Of a stretch of DNA of 16,359 nucleotides, positions 1 through 7,811 are shown one piece after another. Where the stretch lies: positions 1 through 16,359 of the forward strand of contig JBAXSZ010000037.1 in NCBI GenBank assembly GCA_037130455.1. The letters are read 5' to 3'. Positions within the stretch are counted from its first letter, which is position 1, and each line of letters starts with the position of its first letter. The notes under the pieces are model-generated. The model was given only the letters and a program-made list of their open reading frames with translations, did no database searches and was not told the origin of the DNA. This DNA comes from CAIMZW01 sp037130455 (GTDB lineage Bacteria; Actinomycetota; Actinomycetes; Nanopelagicales; Nanopelagicaceae). The translations under genes were made by a program, and so were the position numbers.

Positions 1-1
1 T

Positions 2-661
2 GGAAGTTCGCTTAGTGGAGATTCCTCTTTCATCACTAAGGAAAGTTGGGAGATTGTTGAACAAACGTGGCGTGAAATCACCAGTGAATTCGAGGCTTAT
101 GCCGCGGTTCATGATCGCCCCAAGATGCGCAGAGAGGAGTTATCTTTTCATTCCGACGTGAAATTACTTGGCCACTTGTGTTTGGAATTGGCAGCACTTC
201 CAGGAGATATTCTTGAAATCGGGGTGTGGAAAGGTAAGTCGTTGGCATTAATGTCACGTCTGACCACAAATGCAAAAATAGTGGGGGTAGACCCGCTTTC
301 ATTTGATCAACAGAGAGAAGAGCTAGAGTATTTTCGCCATCGAATATTTAGCAATTCGGTGATTGTGCAGGATTTTTCCGAAATCGCAATAAAAGAAGTT
401 TTGGGCATAACCAGAAATGTGAAACTTCTACACATTGATGGCGGGCATCAGTCCAGAAACGTTGTTTTGGATTTCTTGCTTTACTCGCCATTGGTCGTGT
501 CTGGCGGGTACGTAGTACTTGATGATTATGATGATTATCAATTCAGTCCAGAAGTGCGTCCAGCGGTCGATATGTTAATTGATTTTGGGTTTGCCGCTCC
601 ATTTGCGTTAATTGGTCAAGTGAAGGAATTCCCAAACAGTTATCTCATGAAGAAATTCTGA
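2..661 (+). CDS. Class I SAM-dependent methyltransferase, 5'-truncated by the window edge
   Basis: The frame is open from base 2 to the TGA ending at 661, so the gene begins left of the window. The first in-frame ATG, at 125, has no Shine-Dalgarno sequence (it follows CGCCCCAAG), and the residues before it read like ordinary protein, so 125 is unlikely to be the true start. The visible part has a Rossmann-type SAM site: the glycine motif DILEIGVWKGKSL (about 209-247), then an acidic strand end VGVDP (about 282-296), then LLHIDGGH (about 424-447) and VVLDDYDDY (about 511-537). This pattern is typical of the Methyltransf_24 / cephalosporin-hydroxylase-like group, often found in surface-polysaccharide or glycan-modification loci. 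The substrate cannot be told from the sequence. It converges on the aldehyde dehydrogenase gene with a 54-base gap. Confidence 0.8.
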   Translation, partial: GSSLSGDSSFITKESWEIVEQTWREITSEFEAYAAVHDRPKMRREELSFHSDVKLLGHLCLELAALPGDILEIGVWKGKSLALMSRLTTNAKIVGVDPLSFDQQREELEYFRHRIFSNSVIVQDFSEIAIKEVLGITRNVKLLHIDGGHQSRNVVLDFLLYSPLVVSGGYVVLDDYDDYQFSPEVRPAVDMLIDFGFAAPFALIGQVKEFPNSYLMKKF

Positions 662-715
662 CTTAGTCGTAAAGATATTTTCACCCAAGCATGAATTTCT
701 ACTCTTGTGAAAGTC

Positions 716-2173
716 CTAGAAAAGGCCGATAGCTTTAGGAAAACTTTGGAATGTGACCGGCCGCAGGAAACGTGTGATAGCTGCCAATCCAACCGAAGTA
801 TGAAGCGGGGATGTTGATGCTGGATACGGACCTCCATGATGCTGTCCCGCAGTAACGGCGACACCGGTGGGCCATGAATTAAATGAGACCCGCCCCGACA
901 TGGAAGCCAAAACCTTGCTAACCCGAATTACGTCAGGATCGTCAGTAGGAGCGAAGATAGAAGATGTGAGGGCACCCTCCATGTGAAGCAACGTTGCGAT
1001 CAATTGATCAACATCAGTAAATGTTAGAACTAATCCGGTTGGACCAAATGCCTCAATCATGAGGGCTTCAGGTTTTACCGAAGTAATAGGTGCGACGAAT
1101 ATTTGGGGCTCGCTGTAGAATCCAGAAGTTGCAGAGTTCTTTCCGACAAACACTTCGCCATCAATCAAAGTGGCCAAAAGGGCTCGATTCTTGTCGTGCA
1201 ATACCTTCGTTGCTTCACTGAGGAATACACCTGCTTCACGTTCGAGGATCTGTGCCTTTATCTCGGGGAGAATTGTGCAACCTTCAGGAGCAAAGAGAAT
1301 CGAAGGATTGGTGCAGAACTGGCCATTGCCCAGTAGAAGTGAATCTAAATACGCAGTTGCAAAGGCTGGTGAATCAGTTGCACCGCCCTTTAATTCAACA
1401 ACGGGATTGACACTTCCTAGCTCGCCATAAAAAGGAATAGGGATGTCCCGCTTATTGGCAAGGTCGAAAAGGGCGCGGCCCCCTGCGCGAGAACCAGTGA
1501 AAGCCCCAGCAGCAATGCGACGATCGGCAAGAGCTGATGTACCGGCCTCTACTCCGTGAATAAGTGTGAGCACGCCAATGGGAAGCAAGTTGGCGGCAAT
1601 TTCAAAAACCATTTGCGAAGTTTGTGGATGCGCCGGATGCGCCTTCGCTATAACTGGGCAACCCGCGGCAAGTGCAGATGCTGTATCGCCACCTAATACG
1701 CTAAATGCGAAGGGGAAATTCGACGCTCCAAATACAACGACTGGACCAATGGCAACCGATGTACGAACTAACTCTGGATGTCCAACGGGAGGAGGCCCGT
1801 CTACGGCGGCATCCGTGAAAGTCGTTTTATATTCACCGCGCGAGATCGCATCGGCGAATTGGCGAATTTGGAAAGTGGTTCGCCCTACTTCGCCAGTTAA
1901 ACGTGGCTTACCTAGACCCGTCTCAAGATCAGCAATCTCCACCAGTGATTCAATATTCGCATCAAGTGCATCTGCGACGGCGTTTAAGGCGTTGGCTCGA
2001 TCTGAAGGTTCACTCTGCGACCACGATGAAAAGGCAGAAACGGCGTTCTCAATCACGGCATCAAGTTCGGCCGGAGTTGTTTCATTGAACACTGGGCCGA
2101 AAGCTTCTCCAGTACGCGGATTAATGGATTGAATATTCACAGGAGCACCAACATTTTCCATCGACCGTTCCAT
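716..2173 (-). CDS. Aldehyde dehydrogenase, probable 2,5-dioxopentanoate (2-oxoglutarate semialdehyde) dehydrogenase
   Basis: An NAD(P)+-dependent aldehyde dehydrogenase of 485 residues, full length for the family. Key residues are visible: Asn152 in FGASNFPF, Lys177 in VIAKAHP (cofactor binding), TGSRAGG (226-232), general base Glu251 in GELGSVNP, and catalytic Cys287 in GNGQFCTNP. The FGASNFPFAFS, AKAHPAHP and ELGSVNPV signatures are those of the 2-oxoglutarate-semialdehyde dehydrogenase branch, which produces 2-oxoglutarate in oxidative pentose or hexarate breakdown. The ATG directly follows the TAA of the upstream dehydratase gene with no gap, so the two are probably translationally coupled. 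A second ATG four codons in (at 2161) is a possible alternative start. Family assignment is firm; the exact substrate is inferred from the neighbour. Confidence 0.88.
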   Translation of the reverse strand: MERSMENVGAPVNIQSINPRTGEAFGPVFNETTPAELDAVIENAVSAFSSWSQSEPSDRANALNAVADALDANIESLVEIADLETGLGKPRLTGEVGRTTFQIRQFADAISRGEYKTTFTDAAVDGPPPVGHPELVRTSVAIGPVVVFGASNFPFAFSVLGGDTASALAAGCPVIAKAHPAHPQTSQMVFEIAANLLPIGVLTLIHGVEAGTSALADRRIAAGAFTGSRAGGRALFDLANKRDIPIPFYGELGSVNPVVELKGGATDSPAFATAYLDSLLLGNGQFCTNPSILFAPEGCTILPEIKAQILEREAGVFLSEATKVLHDKNRALLATLIDGEVFVGKNSATSGFYSEPQIFVAPITSVKPEALMIEAFGPTGLVLTFTDVDQLIATLLHMEGALTSSIFAPTDDPDVIRVSKVLASMSGRVSFNSWPTGVAVTAGQHHGGPYPASTSPLHTSVGLAAITRFLRPVTFQSFPKAIGLF

Positions 2174-3028
2174 TTATTCTTGAGGGGATTCTGGAATGAG
2201 AACAACAGGATTTGAAAGAGTGCCCATCCCGGCAACCGTAATTTCTACGAGATCTCCCTCATCAAGAGCGATATTCATAGGAGGCACAATGCCAGTTCCA
2301 GTGGAGAGAATTACACCATCTGGAAAACTTTGGCAACGAAAGAGGTAATCCACCAAATCGGAGAGCGTTCTATTGAGTGCGGCTAAGGAAGTAGAAGCGC
2401 TCCAAATAGATTCTCCACCGCGAATGATGCAGGCATCAATGGTCATATCTGCCGGTGCTGGAACTAACCATGATGGCGTGATCTCAGGACCTAGAGCGGT
2501 AGATCCGACGTAGATCTTTGCTTGGGAAAGGTAGAGAGGATTCTCACCTTCGATGCTTCGTGCGGTCACGTCATTGCAAATGGAATAACCGATGATCTCT
2601 TTATAACGATTGATGAAGATGGCAACTTCTGGTTCGGGTACCGATGCCGGACAGTCGTAGCGAATTCCAATATTTGCGCCGTTGCCACGCGTCCGCTTCG
2701 AATTTCCTTTATAGAAAAGTTCTGGACGGTCAGCTTCATAGACCCGCTGATAAACATCTGGAACGCCGCTTTCCTCTTTGCGGGCATCACGTGAACGAAG
2801 ATAGGTAACTCCAGCACCCCATAATTCGATTTCAGGTGCAATAGGAGCCACCAACGTGCCCTTTACCTCTGCGCCGAAATTGCCTTCTACCGCACTACGA
2901 AAATCGGCCAGTGACAAATGAAAGGCTTCGGTCAGTGTGGGAATTTTAGGAAGAGTTGTGAATAAATCGCCGTCGTGAATCGTCAGTTGGTGCGGGCTAT
3001 TTTCGTTGCTCAATACTGCGATCTTCAT
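2174..3028 (-). CDS. Fumarylacetoacetate hydrolase family protein, probable 2-keto-3-deoxy-pentonate dehydratase
   Basis: The frame stays open back to an ATG at 3163, but the extra 45 residues there are not family-like. I choose the ATG at 3028, giving 284 residues beginning MKIAVLSNE, the usual length and opening. The metal site of the FAH fold is visible: the E-x-E pair Glu132/Glu134 (SVPEPEVAIF) and Asp153 in CNDVTARSIEG, with the ST-GTGIVPP loop near the C-terminus. FAH-fold dehydratases convert 2-keto-3-deoxy-D-xylonate or L-arabinonate to 2,5-dioxopentanoate, the substrate of the enzyme encoded immediately downstream. That pairing matches the lower half of the Weimberg route (as xylX/xylA in Caulobacter). 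Other FAH activities (acylpyruvate hydrolase, 2,4-diketo-acid hydrolase) remain possible. The upstream sugar dehydrogenase, lactonase and first dehydratase are not in the window. Confidence 0.85.
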   Translation of the reverse strand: MKIAVLSNENSPHQLTIHDGDLFTTLPKIPTLTEAFHLSLADFRSAVEGNFGAEVKGTLVAPIAPEIELWGAGVTYLRSRDARKEESGVPDVYQRVYEADRPELFYKGNSKRTRGNGANIGIRYDCPASVPEPEVAIFINRYKEIIGYSICNDVTARSIEGENPLYLSQAKIYVGSTALGPEITPSWLVPAPADMTIDACIIRGGESIWSASTSLAALNRTLSDLVDYLFRCQSFPDGVILSTGTGIVPPMNIALDEGDLVEITVAGMGTLSNPVVLIPESPQE

Positions 3029-3080
3029 CGGCAATCCGATCTTTGTGTAGAGATGGAAAACTTCCGGGCTGGTCCGCCAT

Positions 3081-3086
3081 ATTGTA
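3081..3086 (-). promoter_or_regulatory. Possible -10 element for the dehydratase/dehydrogenase operon
   Basis: Read on the minus strand this is TACAAT, one base from the TATAAT consensus, lying about 53 bases before the ATG at 3028. A good -35 hexamer at the right distance is not evident. If real, it puts the transcript start inside the longer open frame and supports the start at 3028 over 3163. Confidence 0.35.
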
Positions 3087-3152
3087 GTTCTTGCGCAAAT
3101 TTTGCCTAGGAAAATAGGATAAGTGTTCGACTTCCAAAAAACGTAATTGTTG

Positions 3153-3168
3153 AGTAAACCCATTTACT
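3153..3168. promoter_or_regulatory. Palindrome in the divergent intergenic region, candidate operator
   Basis: Perfect 6-base inverted repeat AGTAAA / TTTACT separated by CCCA, in the roughly 180-base gap between the dehydratase gene (minus) and the GH130-like gene (plus). Its left half extends to AGTAAACCC, a 9-mer that also occurs at 5589-5597 in front of lacI. A second small palindrome, ACTAGT, sits at 3170-3175. The position suits a site controlling both divergent operons, but the regulator is unknown. Confidence 0.35.
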
Positions 3169-3207
3169 GACTAGTGACTCCAGTATGGTTCACGAGTAGA
3201 CATCAGA

Positions 3208-4284
3208 ATGGGGATAATTGTGAACAGATTCAATTCCGTTTTAAAAGCGAATTACGAAAAGGCAGTGAATCAGGAAATTCGAGAAGAAATTTCTGGACTC
3301 TCGCAGTTGCAATTCATTTCCTTATATGAGGCGAGTAAGCCATGGGCTATAGGTCCGTTTAGCCGACGTGAAGATTTAACGTTTCATAAAAATTCTCAAA
3401 TGCCTGATCCGACTGGAATCGGTTGGACTTCCTCCTCGATTTTCAATCCCTCTGTTCTCATAGACGACGAAAAGATTTACCTTTTCTACAGAGCGACCGT
3501 TAAAAAGGAATCGTTAGGTTCGCGAATTGGCTTGGCCATTTACTCACCAGAGAGTGGCTGGGTTGATCAGAGAACAAATCCAGTTATTTATCCCACGGAT
3601 GTGGATGAAGTGCTCAGCGTTGAAGATCCAAAAGTTTATAGATACATAAATGAAACTACGGGACAAACTGAATATGTAATGTATTACAACGGAGCATGGG
3701 AAGCTTCGGAAGAACTAGTCGAAAAATTCCAAAAACCCTACGGAAATCTGGCAGTGGATATTAAATCTGCAATAAGTACTGACTTAATCAATTGGACCAA
3801 ACAGGGAGTTGTGGTTCCACACGAAATCACTCGACTTTGGGTAAAAGGTGCAGTCATTCCAAGGTCTGGCGACGGTAGCGCCGTGAAAATAAATGGCGAA
3901 TATCTAATGTTTCTCAGTGAAGGCTGTGGCGATAAGCAGTATGTGGGACACTCTCAAGACATGAAAAATTGGACTTTCGTTCAAACCGAGTATCTACCGT
4001 TGCCTGCGACTATGGGAAAGAATATTTATGAGGTAGCCAGCGCGACTGTAAATGGAGACCAGCTCGTTTTGGATTTCCTATATAACGATAATAATGATCA
4101 CCACAGTGGCGCCCAAGCTCTTTATAACATCAAAGATCCATTCAACGTACTGGATTTCACAACCAACTCTTGTCTTTCTTGGGGTGGGATGAGCCAATAT
4201 CAAGGCGAGTGGTTCTTCGCTCAAGGTTGGGATGCCCCAAGAGGAATTGAAGAAATGCATTTTTATTCCGCACCGATCCAATGA
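3208..4284 (+). CDS. GH130-like five-bladed beta-propeller glycosidase homologue
   Basis: A 358-residue protein without a signal peptide. It carries the landmarks of the GH130 / PF04041 propeller: FNPS (79-82), YLFYRA (91-96), SRIGLAIYS (105-113), VEDPKV (138-143, whose Asp is where GH130 enzymes place the catalytic acid), and repeated Asp/Asn-W strand turns (DLINWT, DMKNWT). Compared with the phosphorylase encoded at 6688, the His-Arg pair used for phosphate binding (LLHRP there) is replaced by FLSEG (235-239). That hints at a hydrolase rather than a phosphorylase, but is inference. The ATG at 3208 lacks a clear ribosome site; a GTG at 3220 is preceded by GGGG about 6 bases upstream and may be the true start. 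The MFS gene follows after 24 bases and is probably co-transcribed. The precise substrate cannot be read. Confidence 0.7.
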   Translation: MGIIVNRFNSVLKANYEKAVNQEIREEISGLSQLQFISLYEASKPWAIGPFSRREDLTFHKNSQMPDPTGIGWTSSSIFNPSVLIDDEKIYLFYRATVKKESLGSRIGLAIYSPESGWVDQRTNPVIYPTDVDEVLSVEDPKVYRYINETTGQTEYVMYYNGAWEASEELVEKFQKPYGNLAVDIKSAISTDLINWTKQGVVVPHEITRLWVKGAVIPRSGDGSAVKINGEYLMFLSEGCGDKQYVGHSQDMKNWTFVQTEYLPLPATMGKNIYEVASATVNGDQLVLDFLYNDNNDHHSGAQALYNIKDPFNVLDFTTNSCLSWGGMSQYQGEWFFAQGWDAPRGIEEMHFYSAPIQ

Positions 4285-4308
4285 CAGTTTCTAATCGAGG
4301 ACAATAAA

Positions 4309-5523
4309 TTGCACCAAATCTTTAAGCCCCTCCAAGAACCAACATTTAGACGACTGTGGATTTTATCTTTAGTGTCTTCATTAGGAGACCAGATATTTCC
4401 AATCTGTGCGACTGTGGTCGTACTTCATAGTGGATCTGGTGCCATGGCAATTTCGTTCATAATGTCGATTCGAGTTATTGCATTCCTGCTTTTTGCTCCA
4501 ATAGGTGGCGTTTGGGCCGATCGCCTACCGCGAGTGAAGGTGATGATTTCCTCCTCGTTCTTTAGATCTGCGCTATGTGTAGGTGTGTATTTCTCGAGCG
4601 CGCACGTAAATCTGCAATTTCTCGGGTTACTCGTATTTCTTATGGGTGTGGCTGAGGCTTTCTCTGGTCCTGCATCTGGGGCGGTAATACCGTCGTTAGT
4701 CAAGGATTCGGACCTTCAATCCGCAAATGCACTTCGAGCAATGTCTGGACGCGTTAGCTCGATCGCCGGACCTGGAATTGCTGCTGCACTAATTGCCTTA
4801 GTCGGCTCTAGACAAGGATTTTTATTAACAGCGTTAGGTTTTTTGATTTCTGGTTTAGGACTACTAAGAGTCCCGGACGCAGAGTCACTTAATCACCCTG
4901 GCCCTGAAATTGAAGGATTTATAGAGCAAGCGAAAGCTGGTTATTACTACATAAGGAATTGTCAGTGGCTGTTCGTCACAATGATTGCGTTGGCCTTGCA
5001 GACTTCGATTCTTTTCGGTGCTGAAATGGTTTTGCTTCCAGTTATAACCGCCCGGCAATTTGAAAGCACTAGTGTCTACCCAATGGCGATTGCATCATTG
5101 AGTATTGGTTCAATGTTGAGCGCATTTTTTGCCTCGAAAATTGAAAGTCATAAAAAGGGTTTGATCTCATTTCTTTCGTGGACAGTTCTCGTGATCTTGC
5201 CGCTTGCTTTAATATTTCCCATTTCCAAAATATTTGTGATTTGCTGTTACTTCGTCGGTGGAGTTGCAACGCAACCGATGGGAGTTTTCTATGGCACCGC
5301 ATTGCAGCGTCAGGTTCCGACTGAACTTCGCGCGAGAGTCATGAGTTTGGATGCGATGATCACGGGATCCTTGATTCCAGGAGGCATGATGTTGGCAGGA
5401 CCAGCAAGCGAATACTTTGGTGAGAAAAATTATTTGGCAGGTACTGCATTAACTTTTTTGATTATTAGTGTGATTGTCTTGCGAATTCCAAGTGTTAAAA
5501 GTTTTGGAGAAGTCGTTACGTAG
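4309..5523 (+). CDS. MFS transporter (MFS_3 / EntS-like exporter group)
   Basis: A 404-residue polytopic membrane protein, the usual length for a 12-segment major facilitator. The conserved loop between segments 2 and 3 is present as GGVWADRLPRVKVM (motif A), and the charged loop between segments 8 and 9 is degenerate (SKIESHKKG). The SLGDQIFPI opening and LQSANALRAMSGRVSSIAGP segment are typical of the MFS_3 drug/siderophore-exporter-like group, though in sugar loci such proteins have been found beside glycosidases. The start is TTG at 4309, with GAGG at 4297-4300 eight bases upstream. The gene lies 24 bases after the GH130-like gene. Transport direction and substrate are not deducible. The final codons and stop form the left arm of a hairpin (see 5513-5536). 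Confidence 0.85.
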   Translation: MHQIFKPLQEPTFRRLWILSLVSSLGDQIFPICATVVVLHSGSGAMAISFIMSIRVIAFLLFAPIGGVWADRLPRVKVMISSSFFRSALCVGVYFSSAHVNLQFLGLLVFLMGVAEAFSGPASGAVIPSLVKDSDLQSANALRAMSGRVSSIAGPGIAAALIALVGSRQGFLLTALGFLISGLGLLRVPDAESLNHPGPEIEGFIEQAKAGYYYIRNCQWLFVTMIALALQTSILFGAEMVLLPVITARQFESTSVYPMAIASLSIGSMLSAFFASKIESHKKGLISFLSWTVLVILPLALIFPISKIFVICCYFVGGVATQPMGVFYGTALQRQVPTELRARVMSLDAMITGSLIPGGMMLAGPASEYFGEKNYLAGTALTFLIISVIVLRIPSVKSFGEVVT

Positions 5524-5536
5524 AATTACGTAACGA
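5513..5536. repeat. Perfect 10-bp inverted repeat at the end of the MFS gene
   Basis: Left arm TCGTTACGTA (5513-5522), loop GAAT, right arm TACGTAACGA (5527-5536), with no mismatch. The arms cover the MFS stop codon. There is no downstream T-run, so it is not a standard intrinsic terminator; it may still end or stabilise the MFS transcript, or be a protein-binding site. The right arm also pairs with TCGTTA at 5539-5544, making two mutually exclusive hairpins or a repeated operator half-site (TAACGA / TCGTTA). Confidence 0.7.
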
Positions 5537-5546
5537 AATCGTTATA

Positions 5547-5560
5547 GCGTAAATTAACGC
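5547..5560. promoter_or_regulatory. Near-palindrome upstream of lacI, candidate operator
   Basis: A 14-base sequence, GCGTAAATTAACGC, symmetric at 12 of 14 positions. It shares the GCGTAAA / TTTACGC core with the LacI-type site at 5619-5630 and the half-site at 5640-5646. Its position about 100 bases before lacI would suit a second operator for DNA looping. Confidence 0.4.
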
Positions 5561-5618
5561 AAACACTCTTTCGCTATTGCGCCAGCCCAGTAAACCCTTG
5601 AGTATCAGCAAATCAAAA

Positions 5619-5630
5619 GTAAGCGTTTAC
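5619..5630. promoter_or_regulatory. CG-centred LacI-family operator in front of lacI
   Basis: GTAAGCGTTTAC is symmetric at 10 of 12 positions around a central CG, the arrangement recognised by LacI/GalR proteins whose hinge-helix leucine intercalates at CG. It also forms part of a larger inverted repeat, AGCGTTTACG (5622-5631) and CGTAAATGCT (5641-5650), 9 of 10 matched with a 9-base spacer. It lies 33 bases before the regulator's start, so autoregulation of the whole lacI-GH130-ABC operon is the natural reading. Confidence 0.65.
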
Positions 5631-5662
5631 GTACTTTTTGCGTAAATGCTGGAAAGGTTGTG

Positions 5663-6688
5663 ATGATTACTGCAAAGGCGCTCGCAAGTGAGCTTGGAGT
5701 TTCGATCGCGACCATTTCCAGGGCGCTAAATGGTAAGCCCGGCGTCTCGCCTGAATTGCGTGAGAAAATCCTTAATGAGGCGGCGGAACGAAATACCTAC
5801 ATTTCCCCAGCGGCGAGAATGCTGGCCACTTCCAGAAGCCAAAATATTTGTTTCGCAGTGCACCATCTGCCCGGGCCCTTCAATACCGACCCATTCTATT
5901 TCCAAGTCCTTCTTGGGCTAGAAGAAGAGATCCGCAAGGCTGGCCTCAATCTAACCTTAGAAACAATCCCAGAAGAAGCGATAGCTAATCCAGAAAATTG
6001 GCGCATCGTCCGTGAAAAGCGTGCTGATGGAATTATTCTGATTGGACCGTTTATCCCCGCATCATTCATTTTAAAATTACATTCCATTGGTGTTCCGGTT
6101 GTTTTGATCGACAATTTCCTGGAAAGAGTCCCAGTTGATGCCGTAGTGGCTGACGACCGAAGAGGTGCGCGCGAAGTTGCCGAGCACATCATTTCTTTAG
6201 GGCATTCAAAAGTTGCAATACTTTCTGGACCAGAGGACTGGTACTCCAATGCCGAACGAGTATCCGGATTTAAGGATGCCTTTAAAAAGGCTGGAATTGC
6301 CGAACCAATTGTTTATAACGCTGATGACACAACCTTCGCTACTGGAAAAGCGCTATTTGAGATCGCTTCCAAAAAGAAAGCCACTGCTTATCTTGCTGTA
6401 AATGATGCAATGGCAATGGGCGCGATGGATGCTGCCAATGGGTTGGGAATATATATTCCAAAAGATGTGAGCATCACGGGCTTTGATGACATAGACAGCG
6501 CTGCAAATTGGACCGTTCCGTTGACAACAGTGCAAGTGCAAAAGAAATTTATTGGCCAAGCAGCTGGACGTTTGTTGTGGGCTCGCATTGACGACAAAAT
6601 TGCTCCGCGCCAAAGAGTTGATGTCGGCACAAAATTAATGATTAGAAGTTCTACTGGTCCCATAAAAGCCCTCAAGGAGAAGAAATAG
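5663..6688 (+). CDS. LacI/GalR-family transcriptional regulator
   Basis: A 341-residue repressor-type regulator. The N-terminal helix-turn-helix is clear (residues 3-23: TAKALASELGVSIATISRALN), followed by PGVSPELREKI and a hinge helix with AARMLATSRS (50-59), then a periplasmic-binding-protein-like effector domain including AVNDAMAMGAM and ITGFDDIDSA, both standard for the family. I choose the ATG at 5663 because GGAAAGG at 5651-5657 is spaced 5 bases from it; a GTG one codon earlier (5660) is an equal-frame alternative. The stop overlaps the GTG of the GH130 gene by one base. It almost certainly controls the downstream uptake operon in response to an imported sugar or its breakdown product, acting through the palindromes just upstream. 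Confidence 0.93.
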   Translation: MITAKALASELGVSIATISRALNGKPGVSPELREKILNEAAERNTYISPAARMLATSRSQNICFAVHHLPGPFNTDPFYFQVLLGLEEEIRKAGLNLTLETIPEEAIANPENWRIVREKRADGIILIGPFIPASFILKLHSIGVPVVLIDNFLERVPVDAVVADDRRGAREVAEHIISLGHSKVAILSGPEDWYSNAERVSGFKDAFKKAGIAEPIVYNADDTTFATGKALFEIASKKKATAYLAVNDAMAMGAMDAANGLGIYIPKDVSITGFDDIDSAANWTVPLTTVQVQKKFIGQAAGRLLWARIDDKIAPRQRVDVGTKLMIRSSTGPIKALKEKK

Positions 6689-7752
6689 TGACGACTGACA
6701 TGGCCGCACGATTTACGGGAAATCCGCTTATCCGTGCTGAAGATGTTAAGCCCAGCATCGAAGAATTCGAGGTGGTCTCCGCTTTTAATCCTGGCGCATT
6801 CAGCTACAACGGGAAAATTGGCTTGGTGTTAAGAATCGCCGAACGTCCACCAGTTAAAGCTGGTTCAGTTGAGTCAATTTCTCTTTCCAGCTCGGGCGAG
6901 TTTGAAGTGGAAACTTTTGATCTCTCAACGCCAGGTTTAAAAACTGGCGATTCTCGGGAATTCTCCTATAGAGGAAAAAACTATTTAACAACTATCTCAC
7001 ATTTTCGATTGGCATGGAGTGACAATGGTGAAGATTTCGTTGTCGAAGACCAACCTATGTTTACGGGAGAAACCGAGTACGAAACTTTAGGCATTGAAGA
7101 TGCACGGGTCACAGAACTTGAAGGCACTTTCTACCTGACCTATACGGCGGTATCTAGAAATGGCTATGGCGTTGGCATGCGAAGCACCACTGACTGGAAG
7201 ACTTTTAAAAAACACGGAGTGGTAATTCCTCCTTTCAATAAAGATGCAGCACTTTTTCCTGAAAAAATTAACGGTTCGTACTATTTGTTGCACCGTCCTA
7301 CCGGGACAGGGCTGGGCGGGCCGTATATGTGGATCGCAAAATCACCCGACCTGATTCATTGGGGTGAACACAAATGCGTGGCTCAAACACGAGCTGATAA
7401 GTGGGATAGCGCCAGGGTTGGTGCAGGATCTGCACCGATAAAAACTTCTGCCGGCTGGTTAGAGATTTATCATGGTGCGGAAGTGGTAAGTGAATTTTCA
7501 CATCGCTACAGTTTGGGTGCGATCTTGTTGGATTTGAATGACCCTTCAAAAGTTATCGCTAGATCTGAAGAATCAATTATGAGTCCACAAGCTAATTACG
7601 AAATCGAGGGCTTCTTCGGAAACGTAGTATTTTCAAACGGCCAGGTTGTCCGAGGCGACGAAATTCTTCTCTATTACGGAGCAGCAGATTCATACAGCTG
7701 CGGTGCGCGTTTTTCCATCTCCACGATCCTTGCTTCATTAAAGGGGGTGTGA
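6688..7752 (+). CDS. GH130 family glycoside phosphorylase, probably acting on beta-mannosides
   Basis: A 354-residue cytoplasmic five-bladed beta-propeller enzyme (PF04041). Family landmarks in order: NPL (12-14), AFNPG (32-36), GIEDARV (135-141) with Asp138 at the catalytic-acid position, NKDAALFPEK (184-193), LLHRP (200-204), VGAGSAPIKT..GW (244-257), YHG (261-263) and YYGAAD (329-334). The lysine of KDAALFPEK and the His-Arg of LLHRP match residues that bind phosphate in characterised phosphorylases of this family, so phosphorolysis to a sugar-1-phosphate (mannose-1-phosphate in most known members) is more likely than hydrolysis. The GTG start at 6688 is fixed by AAGGAGA at 6674-6680, seven bases away; it overlaps the lacI stop by one base. 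Whether the acceptor sugar is glucose, mannose or another sugar cannot be told. Confidence 0.88.
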   Translation: MTTDMAARFTGNPLIRAEDVKPSIEEFEVVSAFNPGAFSYNGKIGLVLRIAERPPVKAGSVESISLSSSGEFEVETFDLSTPGLKTGDSREFSYRGKNYLTTISHFRLAWSDNGEDFVVEDQPMFTGETEYETLGIEDARVTELEGTFYLTYTAVSRNGYGVGMRSTTDWKTFKKHGVVIPPFNKDAALFPEKINGSYYLLHRPTGTGLGGPYMWIAKSPDLIHWGEHKCVAQTRADKWDSARVGAGSAPIKTSAGWLEIYHGAEVVSEFSHRYSLGAILLDLNDPSKVIARSEESIMSPQANYEIEGFFGNVVFSNGQVVRGDEILLYYGAADSYSCGARFSISTILASLKGV

Positions 7753-7811
7753 ACAATTCCATTATTTGGCTGCAAATCACGCACTACGAATACCACCTAC
7801 GAAAGGAAATA

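Noticed and set aside
678..713. Inverted repeat TTTCAC / GTGAAA between the converging methyltransferase and dehydrogenase genes
   Set aside because: Short arms with a loop over 20 bases and no T-run; too weak to call a bidirectional terminator.
1566..2132. 188-residue open frame on the plus strand opposite the aldehyde dehydrogenase
   Set aside because: It lies wholly antisense to a gene with all catalytic residues, and has a low-complexity Ser/Ala/Pro-rich composition typical of a shadow frame.
3029..3163. 45-residue N-terminal extension of the FAH-family protein
   Set aside because: The frame is open, but the residues do not resemble the family, and the ATG at 3028 gives the standard MKIAVLSNE start and length; a -10-like element lies inside the extension.
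3216..3235. lac-operator-like AATTG...CAATT at the start of the GH130-like gene
   Set aside because: Only 5-base arms around a 10-base spacer, inside the coding region; the likeness to the E. coli lac operator is probably chance.
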